NCBI GenBank assembly: GCA_965208685.1
Contig: CBDBPL010000007.1
Span: 3,906,001-3,970,000 of the forward strand
From: JAJEFO01 sp965208685
Lineage (GTDB): Bacteria; Pseudomonadota; Alphaproteobacteria; Rhodobacterales; Rhodobacteraceae
Length of the DNA: 64,000 nt
Reading direction: 5' to 3'
Part shown: positions 62,162 through 64,000 of the stretch, piece after piece
Layout: each line of letters opens with the position of its first letter
Numbering within the stretch: position 1 is the first letter of the stretch
Notes under the pieces: model-generated
The model's database searches: none
Seen by the model: only the letters and a program-made list of their open reading frames with translations
Told to the model about the DNA's origin: nothing
Translations under genes and position numbers: made by a program

Positions 62162-63097
62162 TCAGGCCTCCTTTGCTCCGCGCGTCCAACGGTCGACCAG
62201 AACGACGGCAATGACCAGCACGCCCTTGACGACCTGCTGGCTGTTGAAGTCCACGTTCAGAATGGCCAGCCCGTTGTTCAGGACCCCGATCAGAAGGACG
62301 CCGACCAGCGTGCGCAACAACGAGCCATAGCCGCCGCCCAGCCGAGTGCCGCCCAGGACCACTGCCGCGATGGCGTCGAATTCAAGCCCTACGGCACCGT
62401 CGCTTCGCGCATTGCCGATCCGCGCGATCAGGATCATGCCCGCAAGCCCCATCAACCCGCCTGCCATGGTGAAGACCCAGATCTTCATCCGATCTACCGG
62501 CAACCCCAACGTGCGCGCCTGGTCCTGACCGCCACCGATGGCCGGCACATTGGCCCCAAACCGGGTGCGCACCAGAAGCCACCAGAGCACAATGAAACAC
62601 ATCAGCATCCAAAGAAACGCGGTTCGCAAGCCGCCAGTGCCGCCCGTGGCGAAGGTCAGCCGAAACCATTCGGCCGAAAAGAGGATCGTCTGGCCAGTTG
62701 TCAAGGTCAGCGCCAGCCCCTGCGCGATGAAGTAGGTCACCAATGTCGCGATAAAGGACGGCACGGCGGCATAAACGGTCAAGAGCCCGTTCATCAGCCC
62801 GAAGCCCGCGCCAACGGCAAAGCCAATGGGAACGGCAAGCGGCCCGAACCCGGCCCCTAGTGCCATGGCCGTGACCACTCCTGCAGCCGAAGCGACGGCA
62901 CCGACGCTCAGGTCGATCTCGCCAAGAAGGATCACGTATGTCATGGCGAAGGCCGCAATGCCGAGGATAGCCGTCTGCCGACCAATGTTGACCAGGTTTG
63001 CCGGATCGCGGAACGCGGGGCTGAGGATCATCAAGGCGATCACCACTACCGCGAATGCGATGTAGATTCCCGAAGTTGCCAGGCGTTCGCGTGTCAT
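62162..63097 (-). CDS. Sugar ABC transporter permease (RbsC family)
   Basis: A 311-residue permease of the ribose/xylose type with eight to ten membrane segments: TYVILLGEIDLSVGAVAS near residue 60, FGANVPAIGGGQDQARTLG, and the terminal GTRLGGGYGSLLRTLVGVLL. It overlaps the upstream permease by four bases (ATGA). With its partner it forms a heterodimeric importer; binding protein and ATPase lie beyond the right edge. Confidence 0.9.
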   Translation of the reverse strand: MTRERLATSGIYIAFAVVVIALMILSPAFRDPANLVNIGRQTAILGIAAFAMTYVILLGEIDLSVGAVASAAGVVTAMALGAGFGPLAVPIGFAVGAGFGLMNGLLTVYAAVPSFIATLVTYFIAQGLALTLTTGQTILFSAEWFRLTFATGGTGGLRTAFLWMLMCFIVLWWLLVRTRFGANVPAIGGGQDQARTLGLPVDRMKIWVFTMAGGLMGLAGMILIARIGNARSDGAVGLEFDAIAAVVLGGTRLGGGYGSLLRTLVGVLLIGVLNNGLAILNVDFNSQQVVKGVLVIAVVLVDRWTRGAKEA

Positions 63098-64000
63098 GCG
63101 GCACGTCCCAGGATCGAAAGCCTTTCAAGCACGACCGCGATCAGGATGATGACGCCTTTCACGATGTACTGTGCATCGACGTTGATGTTCAGAAGCACCA
63201 TGCCGTTGTTCAAGACCGCAATCAAAAGCGCGCCCAGCAACGTGCGCAGGACCGAGGCATGGCCACCGAACAGGCTTGCGCCGCCGATGATGACTGCCGC
63301 GATGGCATCCAGTGTCAGCGAGGGAGCCGAACCCGGCGCACCGCTGCCAAGGCGCGAAGCCGAAAGTACCGCCCCAATGCCAACCATCAGGCCCATGATC
63401 ACGAAAACCATGATCTTGTCGCGCGCAACGGGCACCCCGGACAGCCGCGCTGCCTCTGCATTGGCGCCGATGGCAAAGAGCTCCTGCCCAAAAGGCGTTC
63501 GCTTCAAGAGAAGCAACGTACCGCCGAAGGCAAGACCGCAAAGCCAAAGGGGCACCGGCAGGGCAAGGATCGTGTCGGAATAGAAGAGGTCCAGAAAGAC
63601 CTCGTCGTAGATCGCGACGGAAATGGCGCCGGTAAAGATGAAGGCCAGTCCGGTCGCGATCGCAAGCATCCCGAGCGTGACGATGAAGGACGGGATCTGG
63701 CCGATCACGGTGATCGCCCCGTTCAGGAAACCGATCCCGGCTGCAAGCGCAAGCGTCAGGAACACCGCCAAGGGCCAGCTTGTCCCGGCACCCATCATCT
63801 GCGCCAGAACGACTGACAAAAGGGCGACAACCGCCCCCACGCTCAGGTCGATTTCGCCGAGAAGTATGACCAGCGTCATGCCCGTGGCGACAATGATCAG
63901 CGTCGCGCTGTCTGTCACCAGGCGCTCGAAATTGCGGGAATTGAGAAAGAAGTCGCTGGCAAGCGAGAAGTAGACGACCAACGCAATCAATCCGGCATAG
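63094..64000 (-). CDS. Sugar ABC transporter permease (RbsC family), 5' end outside window
   Basis: A second RbsC-type permease, at least 302 residues; the open frame continues past the right edge (YAGLIALVVYFSLASDF), so the start is not in the window. Motifs parallel the downstream paralogue: MTLVILLGEIDLSVGAVVA, FGQELFAIGANAEAARLSG, GGASLFGGHASVLRTLLGALL. Sister permeases of this kind serve pentose or polyol importers. Confidence 0.9.
   Translation of the reverse strand, partial: YAGLIALVVYFSLASDFFLNSRNFERLVTDSATLIIVATGMTLVILLGEIDLSVGAVVALLSVVLAQMMGAGTSWPLAVFLTLALAAGIGFLNGAITVIGQIPSFIVTLGMLAIATGLAFIFTGAISVAIYDEVFLDLFYSDTILALPVPLWLCGLAFGGTLLLLKRTPFGQELFAIGANAEAARLSGVPVARDKIMVFVIMGLMVGIGAVLSASRLGSGAPGSAPSLTLDAIAAVIIGGASLFGGHASVLRTLLGALLIAVLNNGMVLLNINVDAQYIVKGVIILIAVVLERLSILGRAA

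Noticed and set aside
1..64000. CRISPR array
   Set aside because: No set of regularly spaced short repeats was found; the only Cas9-like signal is the IscB protein.

Overview
The window is about 64% G+C and reads as a chromosome segment of a marine, Rhodobacteraceae-like alphaproteobacterium. The evidence is the gene content: a cytoplasmic SoeABC-type sulfite dehydrogenase, a DddP-type DMSP lyase, methylsuccinyl-CoA dehydrogenase of the ethylmalonyl-CoA pathway, a PQQ alcohol dehydrogenase, and 4-oxalomesaconate-route aromatic catabolism. The species cannot be named from the sequence alone. Dense short-overlap operons alternate with scars of mobile elements.

Layout. 1-633: 5' part of a thiolase. 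730-5292: soeABC on the minus strand with a 38-codon ORF wedged between soeA and soeB. 5292-6981: an IscB element (the RNA-guided nuclease family ancestral to Cas9) with a predicted omega-RNA, inserted directly upstream of soeA. 7137-8789: an acetolactate-synthase-like ThDP enzyme. 9323-10988: an IS607-type element (serine recombinase plus TnpB). 11005-16810: a LacI regulator, tRNA-Arg(CCT), a membrane winged-helix protein, two secreted proteins, a PatB/MalY lyase, def and a frameshifted fmt. 16979-21808: dddP, a GST whose 3' end is tandemly duplicated, a secreted protein and a TauE/SafE exporter. 21977-27575: mcd, recO, ppaC, a HAD hydrolase and an EamA transporter. 28394-39968: a PQQ alcohol dehydrogenase region with associated binding proteins, an ABC exporter, cytochromes c, a NitT/TauT-type importer and a LysR regulator. 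40154-45175: accessory DNA with a transposase scrap, a decayed EamA copy, a dual-OB/DUF488/DUF488 operon, higBA and a dead tnpB. 45443-51195: HU, AMP nucleosidase plus adenine deaminase, a sterol-desaturase-like hydroxylase and an NAD(P)-binding epimerase-like protein. 51332-56048: a tandem-HTH LysR regulator divergent from galB-galC-galD-ligI. 56062-64000: IS6 and PIN remnants, then a LacI-controlled carbohydrate region (EthD-like protein, SDR, GH31, SMP-30 lactonase, two ABC permeases).

How the genes fit together. DddP releases DMS and acrylate from DMSP; SoeABC oxidises sulfite to sulfate and TauE/SafE proteins export sulfite or organosulfonates, so sulfur is one theme. The PQQ enzyme, c-type cytochromes and associated binding proteins form a periplasmic alcohol oxidation module. 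LigI, GalD, GalB and GalC form a complete route from 2-pyrone-4,6-dicarboxylate to pyruvate plus oxaloacetate; the ring-opening enzymes are not in this window. Amn and Ade turn AMP into hypoxanthine.

Caution. At least five otherwise conserved genes (fmt, a binding protein, DUF488, the dual-OB gene, GH31) are each interrupted by a single-base indel, and the two copies of the GST 3' repeat differ only by indels. Some of these may be sequencing or assembly errors rather than real lesions.
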